Origin: Methanotrichaceae archaeon | GTDB taxonomy: Archaea > Halobacteriota > Methanosarcinia > Methanotrichales > Methanotrichaceae | DNA: 64,000 nucleotides | NCBI GenBank assembly: GCA_013178225.1 | Contig: JABLXE010000010.1 | Coordinates: 1-64,000 of the forward strand | Direction of reading: 5' to 3' | In this document: positions 34,894 to 43,633 of the stretch, piece after piece | Position numbering within the stretch: position 1 is the first letter of the stretch | Layout: every line of letters begins with the position of its first letter | The notes under the pieces: generated by a model | Seen by the model: only the letters and a program-made list of their open reading frames with translations | The model's database searches: none | Told to the model about the DNA's origin: nothing | Position numbers and translations under genes: made by a program

Positions 34894-35351
34894 TCGACAA
34901 ATCCGAGCTTGAGCTGCTCAAAGCTGCTCAGGATGGAATCGCCTTCGAGAAGAGACCTTACCTGGCACTGGGCCGGAAGGTGGACATGCCCGAGGAAGAG
35001 GTCCTGGAAAAGCTGGAGGAGCTGATAGACCGGGGCGTGATCCGCAGGTTCTCTGCCACCATCGGCCATCGCGCCCTGGGAATCGTTGCCAACGCCATGA
35101 TCGCCTGGAGAGCCGGGCCGGAGGAGGTCGCAAGAGCCGGCCGGATCCTGGCCTCATTTGAGGCTGTCACTCACTGCTACGAGCGCGAAACTGCTCCCGA
35201 CTGGCCCTACAATCTCTACACCGTGGTCCACTCCCGGAGCCGGGAGGACTGCATTGCCACTGCCTCCGAGCTTTCACAGGCCTCAGGCCTGGAGGACTAC
35301 AGGATCCTCTTCAGCGAAAGGGAATATAAAAAGACCAGCGCCAGGATCTAG
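34890..35351 (+). CDS. AsnC/Lrp-like siroheme decarboxylase subunit (AhbA/AhbB)
   Basis: A 153-residue protein of the AhbA/AhbB family. It has an N-terminal winged helix-like part (ELELLKAAQDGIAFEKRPYL, then VDMPEEEVLEKLEELIDRGV with IRRFSA) and an RAM-like alpha/beta domain with the characteristic VTHCYERE segment. AhbA and AhbB together decarboxylate siroheme to didecarboxysiroheme on the alternative heme route. Only one subunit is encoded here, and motifs do not let me decide A or B. The adjacent precorrin-2 dehydrogenase, hemA and hemB place it firmly in tetrapyrrole synthesis. GGTGG precedes ATG 34890. Confidence 0.87.
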   Translation: MIDKSELELLKAAQDGIAFEKRPYLALGRKVDMPEEEVLEKLEELIDRGVIRRFSATIGHRALGIVANAMIAWRAGPEEVARAGRILASFEAVTHCYERETAPDWPYNLYTVVHSRSREDCIATASELSQASGLEDYRILFSEREYKKTSARI

Positions 35352-36008
35352 ATGCCTGCTGCAGATTTCGATAGTGAAGGCCGCCGTCTCCTGCCGCTTT
35401 TCTTCAATCTGAGTGACCGGTTGGTTCTGATCCTCGGCGGAGGCGAGGTTGGTGAGAGGAAGGCGCGCCTCTTCTCAGAGTATGCCAGAGTGGCCGTGGC
35501 CAGCAGGGAATTCTCCCCGGGCCTGCTGCAGATGGCAGGTTGCGGGCAGGTGGATCTGGTAAAAGTCGATCTCGCAGAGGGGTTCGAGGATCTGCTGAAA
35601 GGCGCTTTTATAGCGATTCCAGCGACCAGCGACCCTGATCTGAACCGGTCGATCGAGGACCGGGCCCGGGAGATGGGGGTACTGGTGAACAGGGTGGATG
35701 GAGTTGGGGATGTGGTGGTCCCCTCCATCATCCGGAGAGATCCGATCGCCGTTGCCATCTCCTCGCAGAGCCCGGCTCTGACCAAATATCTTCGCCTGCG
35801 CCTGGAAAGGGAGCTTTCCGAGAACTTCTCCGAGATGGCCCGGCTCTTGGCTCAGATGAGACGGGAACTCAAGGGCCAGGTTCCTCAGCAGAAGGAGCGG
35901 GCCAGAATTATCTGGGAGATACTGGACGACCGGGAGGTCTGGGAGCTTCTTGAGGTCTCATACGAAAAGGCCTATATGAAAGCCCGTGAACATGCTGCAC
36001 TCAGATGA
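35352..36008 (+). CDS. Precorrin-2 dehydrogenase / sirohydrochlorin ferrochelatase (Met8/CysG-N type)
   Basis: A 218-residue Met8p-like protein that oxidises precorrin-2 to sirohydrochlorin with NAD+ and may insert iron. The Rossmann motif GGGEVGERKARLF lies near the N-terminus, an IPATSDPDLNR segment follows and then VNRVDGVGDVVVPSII with the family's asparagine-rich turn. The second half is helical, as in the dimerisation region. It begins directly after the Ahb stop codon and its own stop overlaps hemA in an ATGA. Sirohydrochlorin feeds siroheme, and in methanogens also F430 and cobalamin. Confidence 0.88.
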   Translation: MPAADFDSEGRRLLPLFFNLSDRLVLILGGGEVGERKARLFSEYARVAVASREFSPGLLQMAGCGQVDLVKVDLAEGFEDLLKGAFIAIPATSDPDLNRSIEDRAREMGVLVNRVDGVGDVVVPSIIRRDPIAVAISSQSPALTKYLRLRLERELSENFSEMARLLAQMRRELKGQVPQQKERARIIWEILDDREVWELLEVSYEKAYMKAREHAALR

Positions 36009-37252
36009 GCGAGATTGCCTCGATGCTGGTGACCCACCGCAAGGCCTCCATCGATGAGATCGAGAAGGCCTGGCATGGGGATGTGGAGACCCTTCTCAAG
36101 TGGGTGCGCTCGCATGAGCTGGTCGAGGAGTGCGCGGTTCTAAAGACCTGCAACCGGGTGGAGATCTACGTGGTCTCGCACCGGGGAGAGAAGGTGCTGT
36201 TCGAGCTGGCCAAGAAGGCGCGCATCTCCTCTCGCATCATAGATTTTCACGATCACGACGAATCATTGCAGCACCTGCTCCGTCTGGCGGCAGGGGTCGA
36301 GTCCATGATCATAGGCGAGGATCAGATCCTGGGCCAGATGAAGGACCTCTACCAGATGGCCAGGACGGCCGGGACCACGGGGTGGATGCTGGATTCCGCC
36401 TTCAAGAAGGCCATACAGGTGGGAAAGCGGGTGCGGAAGGAGACCTGCATCAACGAAAAATCGATATCCGTGGGATCGGCGGCCGTCGACCTGGCCGAGG
36501 AGATCCTGGGCGACCTCAAGGGCAAAGAAGTCCTGGTAATCGGTGCCGGAGAGACGGGCGAGCTGATCTCCAGGGCTCTCATGGCCAGGGAGATCGGATC
36601 CCTTTACGTCACCAACCGGACCTTCAGCTCGGCAGAGGTGCTGGCCGAATGTCTGGGCGGCATCGCCGTTCCCTTCGAGGAGATGCGGGAGCACCTCTGC
36701 ACCGCTGACCTGGCCATAAGTGCGACCTCTGCTCCTCATTATATACTTCTCAAGGAGGACATCGAACGGGCCATGGAAGGCCGGGAGCGAAAGCTGCTGC
36801 TAATCGACATCGCCAATCCCAGGGACATAGACGAGGCCGCCTCTGAGGTTGGAGGCGTCGAGCTGCACAACATCGACAGCCTTCGGCAGATAAGCAGCGA
36901 AAATATGAGGGCCAGGATCGCAGAGATCGAACTGGTGGAAAAGATCATCAATGAGGAGCTGGGGCTGCTCGAGGCCAAGTACAAGAGGAAGCAGGCTGAA
37001 GATCTCCTGGGCAAGCTCTACTACCAGGCTGAGGGCATAAAGGCGCAGGAGGTGCGGAAGGCTATGAATAAGCTCAGCGCTTACCACACCCTGGGTGAGA
37101 TCGAGCAGCAGGTCCTGCAGGACATGAGCCACTCCATCGTGAACAAGCTCCTGGCCGAGCCCACCAAAGCCCTGAAGGAGGCTGCCGAACGTGGCGACAC
37201 TGCCATGGTCAAGTCTTTATCCGATTTATTCCGTCTGGAGGAGAGCACATGA
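36005..37252 (+). CDS. hemA: Glutamyl-tRNA reductase
   Basis: A 415-residue NADPH-dependent reductase that makes glutamate-1-semialdehyde from Glu-tRNA, the first committed tetrapyrrole step. The catalytic cysteine is C49 in [20 protein letters not shown] motif, the [17 protein letters not shown] nucleotide-binding loop and a C-terminal helical dimerisation domain follow in the usual order. ATGA overlaps on both sides (with the Met8-like gene and with hemB) show tight coupling. hemL is not in the window. Confidence 0.96.
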   Translation: MSEIASMLVTHRKASIDEIEKAWHGDVETLLKWVRSHELVEECAVLKTCNRVEIYVVSHRGEKVLFELAKKARISSRIIDFHDHDESLQHLLRLAAGVESMIIGEDQILGQMKDLYQMARTAGTTGWMLDSAFKKAIQVGKRVRKETCINEKSISVGSAAVDLAEEILGDLKGKEVLVIGAGETGELISRALMAREIGSLYVTNRTFSSAEVLAECLGGIAVPFEEMREHLCTADLAISATSAPHYILLKEDIERAMEGRERKLLLIDIANPRDIDEAASEVGGVELHNIDSLRQISSENMRARIAEIELVEKIINEELGLLEAKYKRKQAEDLLGKLYYQAEGIKAQEVRKAMNKLSAYHTLGEIEQQVLQDMSHSIVNKLLAEPTKALKEAAERGDTAMVKSLSDLFRLEEST

Positions 37253-38202
37253 GAAGGATGAGGAGGCTTAGAGCTGCCGGCATTCGGGAGCTGGTGGCTG
37301 AAACGCAATTTTCCCTGAAAAACTTGATCCAGCCCATATTTGTGGACGAGCGGCTAAGCGAGCCTCAGGCCATAAAGTCCATGCCAGGACAGTTCCGCCA
37401 GAGCCTGGAGAGCCTTCCGGCGGAGGCCGGGCTTCTGGAGGACCTGGGAATACCCGCGGTTCTGCTGTTCGGTCTTCCGGCAAACAAGGACGAGATGGGC
37501 ACCGGAGCCTATGATCCGATGGGCGTGATTCAGAGGGCGACAAGGGCCATAAAGGAGACCACCAACCTGATCGTGATCACCGATCTGTGCCTGTGCGAGT
37601 ACACCAGCCACGGCCACTGCGGCCTGGTCCGTGGCCAGAAGATCTTAAACGACGAGACCCTGCCCATTCTCGGCGAGGTGGCGGTAAGCCAGGCTCAGGC
37701 GGGGTCGGATATCATCGCTCCCAGCGGCATGATGGACCACATGATCCGGGCCATCAGAGGCGCTCTGGACCTGGACGGGTTCACCGACACACCCATTCTC
37801 TCCTACGCCGCCAAATACGCCTCCACCTTCTACGGCCCCTTCCGGGAGGCCGCGGAGTCGGGCTTCTCCTTTGGGGATCGCAGAAGCTATCAGATGGACC
37901 CGCCCAACGCCGCGGAGGCCCTGTGGGAGGTGCAGCTGGACCTGGAGGAGGGGGCGGACATGGTCATGGTCAAGCCCGCCATGCCCTATCTGGATGTCCT
38001 GCGGGCGGTAAAGGACATGTTCGGGGTTCCAACCGCAGCCTACCAGGTGAGCGGCGAGTACGCCATGATCGCTGCCGCCGCCGAGCGGGGCTGGTTGAGC
38101 GAGCAGGCCGCGTTTCTCGAGTCCCTGACCTGCATCAGAAGGGCCGGAGCAGACCTGATAATCACCTACTGGGCCAAGAATTACGCCGAGCTGTGCGGTT
38201 AG
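37249..38202 (+). CDS. hemB: Delta-aminolevulinic acid dehydratase (porphobilinogen synthase)
   Basis: A 317-residue TIM-barrel enzyme condensing two 5-aminolevulinates. The zinc-site cysteines are in [24 protein letters not shown] follows, and the Schiff-base lysines are expected in SYAAKYAS and [10 protein letters not shown]. Length is typical. The start is ATG 37249 in the ATGA with hemA, or possibly the ATG nine bases on (RRMRRLR). It is the last gene of the tetrapyrrole operon, convergent with the RNase HI gene. Confidence 0.96.
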   Translation: MRRMRRLRAAGIRELVAETQFSLKNLIQPIFVDERLSEPQAIKSMPGQFRQSLESLPAEAGLLEDLGIPAVLLFGLPANKDEMGTGAYDPMGVIQRATRAIKETTNLIVITDLCLCEYTSHGHCGLVRGQKILNDETLPILGEVAVSQAQAGSDIIAPSGMMDHMIRAIRGALDLDGFTDTPILSYAAKYASTFYGPFREAAESGFSFGDRRSYQMDPPNAAEALWEVQLDLEEGADMVMVKPAMPYLDVLRAVKDMFGVPTAAYQVSGEYAMIAAAAERGWLSEQAAFLESLTCIRRAGADLIITYWAKNYAELCG

Positions 38203-38234
38203 CACCTCAGGCACCTCAGCGCCCTCGAAGCTGC

Positions 38235-38687
38235 TCATTCTTTCTTCGCGGTGGATGCCCTTGACCGGTTTTGGAGGTCCCTGTACTCCCGGTAGGCCCT
38301 GCGGGACAGCTCGTCAGCTTCCTGGTTCTCTTCTCTTCTAACCCACTGAAAGCTCACCTCCAGCCCCCGGCAGAGCTTCTTTATCTCGGGGACGTACCTC
38401 TGGGAGGTGGCGGACTTCACCTGCCACTCCCCGCGCATCTGCTTGATCACCAGCTGGGAGTCTCCCTTGATCACGATCTTCTCCTCCAGCCCCTTCTTTT
38501 TCACCCAGCGCATGGCTGCCAGCAGGCCCTCATATTCTGCGACGTTGTTGGTCATGCCCCTGCCCTCTCCTACCGCTCCCCAGCCTTCATGTATCGGCTC
38601 GCCGTTTCTTTTCGCAAGATAGCCATAAGCAGCCACACCTCCGGGGTTCACGGGATAGCAGAGCCCGTCGAAATATATGGTGATCAT
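38235..38687 (-). CDS. rnhA: Ribonuclease HI family protein
   Basis: A 150-residue RNase H-fold protein of the archaeal/bacterial type 1 family that cleaves RNA in RNA:DNA hybrids. The catalytic acids D7, E51 (NNVAEYEGL), D76 (KGDSQLV) and D125 (EADELSRRA) are all present. A basic tail (NRSRASTAKKE) closes it. There is no N-terminal hybrid-binding domain. It is monocistronic, convergent with hemB, and has a long AT-rich upstream region (38700-38800) shared with the divergent flavoprotein. Confidence 0.9.
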   Translation of the reverse strand: MITIYFDGLCYPVNPGGVAAYGYLAKRNGEPIHEGWGAVGEGRGMTNNVAEYEGLLAAMRWVKKKGLEEKIVIKGDSQLVIKQMRGEWQVKSATSQRYVPEIKKLCRGLEVSFQWVRREENQEADELSRRAYREYRDLQNRSRASTAKKE

Positions 38688-38841
38688 CCACTCTTCAATC
38701 CGGAAGGCCTCATTTTAAAGTTCATGGTCCGGTTTGATTTTAATTTTTATTAATTATAGAATAAGTTTAAAGCTCAGGTTGCTCTTAAATATTAAAAAAC
38801 GGCAGTAAGAGCTGGATAGCAGGCACCCGGGAAACATAGTC

Positions 38842-39927
38842 ATGAAAAGCTTGAGAGTTGCAGTCATCGGCGGAGGAGTGGCGGGAGCGGAGCTGGTGAG
38901 GGTCGCCCATCCTCATGGTCCCTTGCAGTTCACTCTGATCGAGCCCAAGAACAGGATCGAGTTGCAGGCCCTTTATCCCGAGTACCTGGGGGGCCTGGCC
39001 AGGATGAATGAGCTTACGGCACCCTTAGAGCCCTTCTGCGACCGTGTGGGCGCAAGACATGTGAACGAGCGGGCTTTGCGCCTGGAAGATCATAAGGTGA
39101 TATGCGAGTCGAGCGAGATAGAGTTCGACCTGGCGGTGATCGCCACCGGAGCCTCGCAGAATTACTTCAACCTCAAGGGCATCGAGAACACCTTCTCCAT
39201 CAACACCCTGGAAGAGACCATCCGCGCCCGGCAGTTCGTGGAGGACAGGAATCCGGAGCGAATAATGATTCTGGGCTCCGGCCTGACCGGCGTCGAGACG
39301 GCCTGCGTGCTCTCGGAAGGGCTTGATGCCAGCATCTATGTGGTCGAGGCCCGGGACCGGGTCCTTCCCCAGTTCTCGGAAGCCACATCCGAGCTGATCG
39401 AGAAGGCCCTGTCCAAGAAGGGCGTAAACGTGTTGACCTCGGTGATGGTGGCAGAGGTTCGCGAGGACAGCGTGATCTTCTCCGATGGTTCATCTCTGGA
39501 TTGCGATATGGCCATCTGGACGGCCGGAGTCAAGCCGTCTCCATTCATCGAGGGCCTCGACCTTCCCAAGAAGAACGGCTGGATCCTGGTCGACGAATAC
39601 CTTCACGCCAAGGACGACATCTTCGCCATTGGCGATTGTGCCTGGGTCGAGGTGGGCGGAAAGCTGGCCACCAAAACCGGTCTCGAGGCAGAACGGCAGG
39701 CCAAGCATTTGGCCCGGAACCTGCACCGCCAGGCTGAGGGCCGGCTGCTGGAGAAGTACACGGTCCGGGCCTCGTCCGACAGCCAGGTGGCGCTGATCTC
39801 TCTTGGTTGCGACTGCGCGGTGGGAATCTACGGAAAAATGTGCATCGGGGCGCCCAGCAGGCTGATCTATTCCCTGAAGAGCTGGATCGACAAGTCGTTT
39901 ATAAAGCGGTTCAGATGCAGCAGGTAG
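38842..39927 (+). CDS. FAD-dependent pyridine nucleotide-disulfide oxidoreductase, NDH-2-like
   Basis: A 361-residue two-dinucleotide-domain flavoprotein. The FAD Rossmann loop is VAVIGGGVAGAEL (residues 7-19), an ATGASQNY segment follows, the NAD(P) loop is MILGSGLTGVETA, and the FAD-closing motif is IFAIGDCAWVE. This is the architecture of type II NADH dehydrogenases and related membrane-associated enzymes. There is no redox-active CxxxxC. The basic, partly amphipathic C-terminus (RLIYSLKSWIDKSFIKRFR) could dock on the membrane. The electron acceptor is unknown; quinone is unlikely in a methanogen, so methanophenazine or another acceptor is a guess. Confidence 0.82.
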   Translation: MKSLRVAVIGGGVAGAELVRVAHPHGPLQFTLIEPKNRIELQALYPEYLGGLARMNELTAPLEPFCDRVGARHVNERALRLEDHKVICESSEIEFDLAVIATGASQNYFNLKGIENTFSINTLEETIRARQFVEDRNPERIMILGSGLTGVETACVLSEGLDASIYVVEARDRVLPQFSEATSELIEKALSKKGVNVLTSVMVAEVREDSVIFSDGSSLDCDMAIWTAGVKPSPFIEGLDLPKKNGWILVDEYLHAKDDIFAIGDCAWVEVGGKLATKTGLEAERQAKHLARNLHRQAEGRLLEKYTVRASSDSQVALISLGCDCAVGIYGKMCIGAPSRLIYSLKSWIDKSFIKRFRCSR

Positions 39928-40060
39928 GTCCCTGGACCTCTTTCTATTGCTGATAAAAGCAGTTAAAAATGGCGAAGGCCGCCTTTTCGCTCTTTTTCCG
40001 GCCCCCTCGCTATTCTGTGGGCAAAGCGTTGCTGAAAAGTTTTCCTCTGAGCCTCAGCGT

Positions 40061-40116
40061 CTCTGTGGTTAAGCGTCTGTGCAGTGATATTTGAGCATCA
40101 CGATTTCACCACAGAG
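40061..40116. repeat. Two-tier inverted repeat with CTCTGTGGT arms
   Basis: CTCTGTGGT (40061-40069) pairs with ACCACAGAG (40108-40116), and inside it GTGAT (40084-40088) pairs with ATCAC (40097-40101). It lies in the gap between the flavoprotein and the convergent exported gene, so it could end both transcripts. The CTCTGTG phrase resembles a repeat seen between genes in many bacterial and archaeal genomes. Confidence 0.55.
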
Positions 40117-40130
40117 GCGCAACTCAGGAT

Positions 40131-40724
40131 TCAAGATTTTACGGCCACAGCACTGCCTTTTCCGCTGAGACCGCTGTCTGTGTAAGCCTCGTAGGTGCCC
40201 GACATCCGGTCCTCTCCCGGATCGAGATCTAGCTTGTACTGCTGATTCACCTGGTTGACCCGTCCGTCTACCACCAGCTTGACGTCCAGCATCACGCCGT
40301 CCTCAGAGATGGTGCCGGTTGCTGTAGCCGGAATTTGGCTCTTGTCCAGGATCAGGTTGCCGTAGCCCTGCAGGCGGTCTGAGGACTGAATCAATATCAG
40401 CTCCAGCGAGCGATCGGTCAGGTTCTGCAGGGTTATTCCCCAGGTTCCCGACAGGTCGAGGGCTGAGCTGGCCGTTTCCCCTGGTGCGGGGGCCGCCTGC
40501 TGGGGCGTTGAGTTGGCCTTCCCGCCGTCATCACCGGTCTTTTCATCATCGATCAGGTTCTGGCTGGGGCCGGTGGATGATTTTACGGCCTCATCGAAGA
40601 CCGGATCTTCCAGATAGTCGGTCTCGGGACTGCGGACCACCCATTTTCCGCACCCGGCAAAGGCCGGCCAGGAAAGGACGCTTATGAGGATTGCTATGGT
40701 CAATACTGCAAGCATGAGCTTCAT
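40131..40724 (-). CDS. Exported protein sharing a C-terminal beta domain with its neighbour
   Basis: I do not recognise a named family. The 197-residue protein has a signal peptide (MKLMLAVLTIAILISVLSWP) ending in AFAGC, so it may be a lipoprotein cut before the cysteine. A low-complexity acidic and proline-rich linker (about 25-90) leads to a beta-rich domain of about 100 residues: LSGTWGITLQN, LELILIQSSDRLQGYGNL, ending GTYEAYTDSGLSGKGSAVAV. The same domain ends the next gene. GGTGA seven bases upstream favours ATG 40724 over 40739. Probably surface-located. Confidence 0.7.
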   Translation of the reverse strand: MKLMLAVLTIAILISVLSWPAFAGCGKWVVRSPETDYLEDPVFDEAVKSSTGPSQNLIDDEKTGDDGGKANSTPQQAAPAPGETASSALDLSGTWGITLQNLTDRSLELILIQSSDRLQGYGNLILDKSQIPATATGTISEDGVMLDVKLVVDGRVNQVNQQYKLDLDPGEDRMSGTYEAYTDSGLSGKGSAVAVKS

Positions 40725-40766
40725 TTTGGATTCACCCAATTTTTTGATAAAAAACGGGAACAGTCA

Positions 40767-41870
40767 TCATCCCGTTTTCACTGCGGTTGCAACTCCTTTC
40801 CTGGACAGATTGTCGCCGTCGTATCCCTCATAGCTCCCGGTCAGGGACCCATCGGAGATCTCCAGGTCCATCTCATAGCTCTTGTCTATCTGATTGCCGA
40901 ACTCTCTGACCACAGTCTTGACCTGCAGGCTGACCTCATCGCCTGACACCGATCCGCTAACGGTAACAGGTATCTTGTTCTGCCCGTCAACCAGGTTTCC
41001 TGAGCCCATGATCATGCTGCCGCTTTGAATGAGGATCAGGTCCAGGTAGCCGGCGCTTCCCTGCAGCTGTACGGACCATTTTCCGGCAATGTTCTGAACC
41101 GGAGGCTCGGTTTCTTCTACCGGTACGTAGGTGTCAACAGGAGCCTCCCCTGTCTCCTCTTCGGAGACCAACGGCTTGGGAGTTGGATCAGGCATGCTCA
41201 TGTTGACCTTGTTCGCGGAAGGGTAGGCTCTGGGCCTCTCGTCCGGCGCTATGCGGGGCTTGTTCTGGCTGAAGGTCCCGGTACGCGATGGGGGGTGGGG
41301 ATTGGGGTCGATGACCTCTACCTGTTCTTCCTCCGCATCTTCCGTTTTCCGCTCAGAGCCGGCCTCTTCTATTGTAAATGTTACCTTCTTGCTGGCATCA
41401 AAGCCGTCGGTCTCCAGGTTCTGGCCGTATTTTATCCTGACTTCCACCTCGTTCTGGCCCACGTCATCAGCCCCGGTCTCCCAGACCCAGGTATTGTTGG
41501 AAGTCCAGCCGGTCTGATCGATCATCGCTCCCTCGGTTGACGGCCCTCGGAGCAGGAACTTGTAGCGAACCTGGTCCATCTGAGGAGCTGTTGCCTCCGC
41601 CCTCCAGACGATGGTGCTTCCCGGCGCCTGCGGGCTGGCAGTGTCCGGCACCAGATCCGTTATCTGTGGTTTAGTGGTTGACGATTCAGGCGCCTTTTCA
41701 TTGGCACCGGAGACGTCTGAGTTCTGGTTCTTGCTCACCCAGAAATCCTGGTCGTTGCTGTCGCTTCCCAGCCAGTTGGTGCCGCATCCCGATCCGGCCA
41801 TTGCCGGATGGATGAGCACAGCCAGGCATAAGAGCAGTGCCGCTTCGAGCAGCACGGTTTTGCCGAACAT
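40767..41870 (-). CDS. Exported multidomain protein, paralogue of the downstream gene
   Basis: A 367-residue protein with a signal peptide ending near AMAGSGC, possibly a lipoprotein. An Ig-like/PKD-type domain of about 100 residues follows (PQITDLVPDTASPQAPGSTI and VWRAEATAPQ, then VEVRIKYGQ), then a charged, proline-rich spacer, then the C-terminal beta domain shared with the 40131 gene (IAGKWSVQLQG, LDLILIQSGSMIMGSGNL, SGSYEGYDGDNLSRKGVATA). GGAGGT eight bases upstream favours ATG 41870 over 41891. The two genes are 42 bases apart on one strand and probably arose by duplication. No catalytic motif seen. Confidence 0.72.
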   Translation of the reverse strand: MFGKTVLLEAALLLCLAVLIHPAMAGSGCGTNWLGSDSNDQDFWVSKNQNSDVSGANEKAPESSTTKPQITDLVPDTASPQAPGSTIVWRAEATAPQMDQVRYKFLLRGPSTEGAMIDQTGWTSNNTWVWETGADDVGQNEVEVRIKYGQNLETDGFDASKKVTFTIEEAGSERKTEDAEEEQVEVIDPNPHPPSRTGTFSQNKPRIAPDERPRAYPSANKVNMSMPDPTPKPLVSEEETGEAPVDTYVPVEETEPPVQNIAGKWSVQLQGSAGYLDLILIQSGSMIMGSGNLVDGQNKIPVTVSGSVSGDEVSLQVKTVVREFGNQIDKSYEMDLEISDGSLTGSYEGYDGDNLSRKGVATAVKTG

Positions 41871-42115
41871 TTTCTTCCGAACCTCCACCATTGTCTGCCA
41901 TACCGATTAAATGCTTTAAACCTTCCCCTTGAAAGACGTCAATAGTCGAAGTTATTCTGAGGTCGGCAGCGGCTAATCTATTCCTCGGGAACAATTCTCC
42001 GGCTTGAATTTTCCAAATCGAGTTGGATAGATCGTTCTCGTCGTTAGCTTTATCAATCATTAAAGATCTACAAGCCTGAACCGGCTAATCTTCTAGCCTG
42101 TGGTGATTAAAATGA

Positions 42116-43633
42116 ATGCGTGGGATCGCTTTATCGGGTGAAATCCGATTTCTTGATACGACTCTTCGTGACGGTGAACAGACCCCCGGTGTCTCTTTAA
42201 GCCCGGAGGAGAAAGTTGCCATTGCCGGGGCCCTGGATGCCCTGGGCATTCGGGTCATAGAGGCGGGTTCCGCGGCGACCTCGGCAGGTGAACGCCAGTC
42301 CATCAAGGCCGTGGCCGGACTCGGCCTGGACGCCGAGATCTGCACTTTTGTGCGCGCCAAGGCTTCTGACGTGGACCTGGCTCTGGAATGCGGTGTTGAT
42401 TCGATTCATCTGGTCGTCCCGGTCTCAGACCTCCATATCGAGCGAAAGCTGCGCTCCGACAGGGAGACGGTGCTTCAGACCGCAGTCGAGGTGACGGAGT
42501 ACGCCAAAGACCACGGCCTGCTGGTGGAGCTGTCCGGGGAGGACGCCAGCCGAGCCGACCAGGACTACCTTTCGACCGTTTACCAGGCCGGCATAGAGGC
42601 CGGCGCTGACCGGCTCTGCTTCTGCGACACGGTGGGAGTTCTGGTGCCGGAGTCGGCAGAACGGATCTTTAGCCGGCTCTCAACTCTCGGTGCGCCCCTG
42701 AGCGTGCACTGTCACAACGACTTCGGTATGGCCACTTCTAATACCATTGCCGCCCTTCGCGCAGGAGCGGCGCAGGCCCATGTCACTGTTAACGGGATCG
42801 GAGAGCGCGCCGGAAACACCAGCCTGGAGGAGGTGGTGATGGTTCTGGCCTCGCTTTACGGAATTGATGCCGGAATCAAGTGCTCTGACATCTACCAGCT
42901 CTCCCGCATGGTGTCCCGCATGACCGGCATTCCCGTTGCTCCCAACAAGGCCATCGTGGGCGAGAATGCCTTTACCCACGAGGCGGGAATTCACGTGCAC
43001 GGTCTCTTAGCCGACACCTCGACCTACGAGCCCATGAGCCCGGAAACCGTGGGCCGGAAGAGGCGCATAGTCCTCGGAAAGCATGCTGGTCGGGCGTCGG
43101 TGGAACTGGCACTAAAGGAGTTCGGCCTGGCCGTGACGGATCAGCAGCTGGCCCAAATATTTTCCCGGGTAAAGGAGCTGGGCGATAAGGGCAAGCGCGT
43201 TTCCGATGCCGATTTGCAGACCATCGCTGAGATCGTGCTCTCGGTTCAGAAGGAGCCCAAAGTCAGGCTGGAAGAGCTGACTGTGGTGGCAGGCAACACC
43301 GTAACTCCCACCGCATCGGTAAAGTTGCAGCTCAACGGCACCGAGAAGCTGGAGGCCGGAACGGGGGTCGGTCCGGTGGATGCGGCCATCAATGCCGTCC
43401 GTCGAGCCATCTGTTCCGTAGCGGATATACGGTTAGAGGAGTATCATGTGGATGCCATTACTGGCGGCACAAACGCACTGGTAGAGGTATGGGTTACAAT
43501 GGCTTATGGTGACAGGAAGATAACTGCCAGAGGTGCAGATGCTGACATCATCATAGCTTCGGTTGAGGCTGTGATTGAGGGCATAAACAGGCTGATGCAG
43601 CTTGAGGAGGAGAAAGCGAATGCCGCGGTCTAA
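42116..43633 (+). CDS. cimA: (R)-citramalate synthase
   Basis: A 505-residue member of the isopropylmalate/citramalate/homocitrate synthase family, condensing acetyl-CoA with a 2-oxoacid. The metal/substrate motif is FLDTTLRDGEQTPGVSL, followed by VIEAGSAATSAGER, VHCHNDFGMATSN, VNGIGERAGN and an allosteric C-terminal LeuA dimer domain. The motif wording closely follows the Methanocaldococcus citramalate synthase as I remember it. The ilvB-ilvN-ilvC genes behind it make citramalate, hence the pyruvate route to isoleucine, the best reading. LeuA or AksA function cannot be fully excluded. It overlaps ilvB by 14 bases. Confidence 0.87.
   Translation: MRGIALSGEIRFLDTTLRDGEQTPGVSLSPEEKVAIAGALDALGIRVIEAGSAATSAGERQSIKAVAGLGLDAEICTFVRAKASDVDLALECGVDSIHLVVPVSDLHIERKLRSDRETVLQTAVEVTEYAKDHGLLVELSGEDASRADQDYLSTVYQAGIEAGADRLCFCDTVGVLVPESAERIFSRLSTLGAPLSVHCHNDFGMATSNTIAALRAGAAQAHVTVNGIGERAGNTSLEEVVMVLASLYGIDAGIKCSDIYQLSRMVSRMTGIPVAPNKAIVGENAFTHEAGIHVHGLLADTSTYEPMSPETVGRKRRIVLGKHAGRASVELALKEFGLAVTDQQLAQIFSRVKELGDKGKRVSDADLQTIAEIVLSVQKEPKVRLEELTVVAGNTVTPTASVKLQLNGTEKLEAGTGVGPVDAAINAVRRAICSVADIRLEEYHVDAITGGTNALVEVWVTMAYGDRKITARGADADIIIASVEAVIEGINRLMQLEEEKANAAV

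Noticed and set aside
42112-42141. Nine-codon frame (MNAWDRFIG) just before cimA, considered as a leader peptide
   Set aside because: It overlaps the cimA start and holds no run of branched-chain codons; attenuation of this kind is not established in archaea.
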